Positions 14,026 through 15,154 of a stretch of 15,154 nt of DNA are shown here, one piece after another; the stretch's first letter is position 1, and the number at the start of each line of letters is the position of its first letter. A model generated the notes under the pieces. It had not been told where the DNA came from and ran no database searches. It was given only the letters and a program-made list of their open reading frames with translations. Position numbers and translations under genes: made by a program. The stretch covers positions 1-15,154 of the forward strand of contig JAAZOZ010000093.1 of the NCBI GenBank assembly GCA_012797505.1, in the 5' to 3' direction. This DNA comes from Smithella sp. (GTDB lineage Bacteria; Desulfobacterota; Syntrophia; Syntrophales; Smithellaceae).

Positions 14026-14442
14026 ATGTCGGATGAATTGATTCTAGAAGTGGTAACGCCGGAGAAGATGGCTTTTTCCGGGAAAGTGGATGAAGTGACG
14101 ATTCCGGGCACGGAAGGGGAATTCGGCGTTTTAAGAGGCCATGAGCCCTTCCTGACGTCTGTGGACATCGGCGAGCTTTATTACATCGCCGACGGCAAGA
14201 AAACCTATTACGCCGTCAACACCGGCTACGCGGAGGTGACGGGCAGCAAGGTCACCGTCCTGATCGAAACGGCGGAAAGAGCGGACGCCGTGGACAAGGA
14301 CCGGGCTCTCAAGGCAAAAGAAAAAGCGGAAGCCGCTCTGAGCCAATTGACCAAAGAGCACAGCGACTATGAAAAAATGAGACTGGCGCTTCTTCGGGCG
14401 GTCAACCGGATCAGTGTTGCGGAAAAACTGTCGCAAAACTGA
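14026..14442 (+). CDS. atpC: ATP synthase F1 subunit epsilon
   Basis: Epsilon sits at the foot of gamma, contacts the c ring and can inhibit ATP hydrolysis. The 138-residue protein has the N-terminal beta-sandwich (about 1-84; VTPEKMAFSGKVDEVTIPG, then GEFGVLRGHEPF) and a C-terminal helical hairpin (about 88-135) of the long, bacterial type able to act as an inhibitory arm. The ATG is preceded by GGGGA. It is the last gene of the ATP synthase run; a strong terminator begins 16 bp after its stop. Confidence 0.97.
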   Translation: MSDELILEVVTPEKMAFSGKVDEVTIPGTEGEFGVLRGHEPFLTSVDIGELYYIADGKKTYYAVNTGYAEVTGSKVTVLIETAERADAVDKDRALKAKEKAEAALSQLTKEHSDYEKMRLALLRAVNRISVAEKLSQN

Positions 14443-14458
14443 TCTGTCTCCCTATAGG

Positions 14459-14499
14459 AAAAAAAAGGCAGCTCTCCTGACCGGAGCCGCCTTTTTTTA
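14459..14499. terminator. Bidirectional terminator between atpC and greA
   Basis: GGCAGCTC (14467-14474) pairs with GAGCCGCC (14484-14491) with a single A-C mismatch. The stem is preceded by eight A (14459-14466) and followed by seven T (14492-14498). The A and T tracts make it work on both strands, serving the atp operon and the convergent greA gene. Confidence 0.93.
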
Positions 14500-14517
14500 T
14501 TTTTCAGAGGGAATTGG

Positions 14518-14988
14518 CTATTCGGCTGAAATGTCGATGATCTGAAAATTGCGGGTTCCCCCCGGGGTGTTGACGGAAATTTCGGCGTCGATGCTTTTTC
14601 CAACCAGCGCCCTGCCGATGGGCGAGGTGACGGATATTTTATTTTGGTTGATGTCCGATTCAAAAGGGCCGACCAGCTGGTATTTGATCTCTTCCCCCTC
14701 GCTGTCCGCGATGGTAACAAAGCAGCCGAAAACCACCCGGTCGCTCGGGATGTCTTTCAGGGCGATGATATTGCAGGAAGCCAGATTATTTTCCAGTTCC
14801 TGAAGTTTGCCGTGCAGATAGGATTGCCGCTCTTTGGCCGCCGCGTACTCCGCGTTTTCCGAAAGATCGCCGTGCGCCCGGGCAACTTCTATGTCCCGGA
14901 TGTTTTCCGGAATGAAAACGTTTTTCACCGTCTCCAGTTCCTTCTTCAATTTGTCAAAACCCTCTTTCGTGATCGGCACTTTGTCCAT
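14518..14988 (-). CDS. greA: Transcript cleavage factor GreA
   Basis: GreA enters the secondary channel of backtracked RNA polymerase and stimulates cleavage of the RNA 3' end so that elongation can resume. The 156-residue protein has the N-terminal coiled coil (about 1-75) with the tip sequence HGDLSENAEY, in which Asp41 and Glu44 are the acidic residues that hold the catalytic magnesium, and the C-terminal FKBP-like domain (about 80-156) with SPIGRALVGKSIDAEI. It starts at ATG 14988 (MDKVPITKEGFDKL), preceded by GGAG. It converges on the atp operon and shares its terminator. The promoter and a roughly 70-nt leader lie upstream. Confidence 0.97.
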   Translation of the reverse strand: MDKVPITKEGFDKLKKELETVKNVFIPENIRDIEVARAHGDLSENAEYAAAKERQSYLHGKLQELENNLASCNIIALKDIPSDRVVFGCFVTIADSEGEEIKYQLVGPFESDINQNKISVTSPIGRALVGKSIDAEISVNTPGGTRNFQIIDISAE

Positions 14989-15011
14989 GAACGGCTCCGA
15001 ATGATTTTACC

Positions 15012-15025
15012 TTGCGCTGACGCAA
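15012..15025 (-). promoter_or_regulatory. Small hairpin in the greA leader
   Basis: TTGCG (15012-15016) and CGCAA (15021-15025) pair perfectly around CTGA, about 25 nt before the greA start codon. In the greA mRNA sense the loop is TCAG. No U run follows, so attenuation by it alone is unlikely; it may affect ribosome access. Confidence 0.4.
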
Positions 15026-15064
15026 TCGATGGTGCGAGGACAGGCAGGAAACGCGTTTGATTTT

Positions 15065-15093
15065 TGTTTAGACGAGAAAGAACGCCGTGTCAA
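15065..15093 (-). promoter_or_regulatory. Promoter of greA (sigma70 type)
   Basis: On the minus strand a perfect -35 box TTGACA (15088-15093) is followed after exactly 17 bp by TAAACA (15065-15070). The start would be near 15058, giving a leader of about 70 nt. This is the best-spaced plus-box promoter in the right half of the window. Beyond it (15094-15154) I see no gene. Confidence 0.72.
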
Positions 15094-15154
15094 GAAATTG
15101 TTTGGGATATTTGAGGCGAAGGGTTGCCCGTACTCAAAATGCATCCGGGGCCGC

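Noticed and set aside
14644..15060. 138-codon plus-strand frame opposite greA and its leader
   Set aside because: Antisense of a clear greA gene, running into its promoter region.

Overview
The window is a housekeeping chromosomal segment of a Gram-negative bacterium with moderately high GC. It shows no phage, transposase, CRISPR or defence genes. A rod-shape (elongasome) operon ending in a bactofilin gene, an ATP synthase operon that lacks the a and c subunits but has paired b' and b subunits, a signal-peptide-like b subunit, and a PpiD/SurA-type periplasmic folding factor together point to Desulfobacterota (former Deltaproteobacteria). Syntrophales relatives such as Syntrophus or Smithella are my best guess. 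That placement is inferred from gene content and order, not from a search.

Layout. At the left edge two tRNA genes diverge: tRNA-Leu(CAA) on the minus strand and tRNA-Ala(GGC) on the plus strand. Their -35 boxes are back to back, and the Ala gene has its own terminator. Positions 307-574 hold no gene but a mosaic of short repeats: a MITE-like unit with 29-bp imperfect inverted ends around two oppositely oriented REP-type palindromes, a diverged 22-bp direct repeat, and one further hairpin. A PpiD-like membrane-anchored chaperone gene follows on the minus strand, divergent from mreB.

From 2353 to 8215 runs mreB-mreC-mreD-mrdA-rodA-bactofilin, one co-directional, tightly packed unit. MreB filaments under the inner membrane organise, through MreC and MreD, the RodA glycosyltransferase and PBP2 transpeptidase that elongate the cell wall. 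The bactofilin adds a second, nucleotide-free cytoskeletal polymer.

A 290-bp non-coding interval (8216-8505) with a TTGACA -35 box, nested stem-loops and several GTTGATC-type half-sites leads into the ATP synthase genes b'-b-delta-alpha-gamma-beta-epsilon (8506-14442). These are all of F1 plus the peripheral stalk; the membrane a and c subunits must be encoded elsewhere. The operon ends in a strong hairpin that also serves the convergent greA gene. greA has a near-consensus promoter and a short structured leader at the right edge.

I did not find a clearly new biological system. The observations most worth a second look are the repeat mosaic at 307-574, the structured atp leader, the almost leaderless tRNA-Leu promoter, and the loss of recognisable parvulin motifs in the PpiD-like protein.
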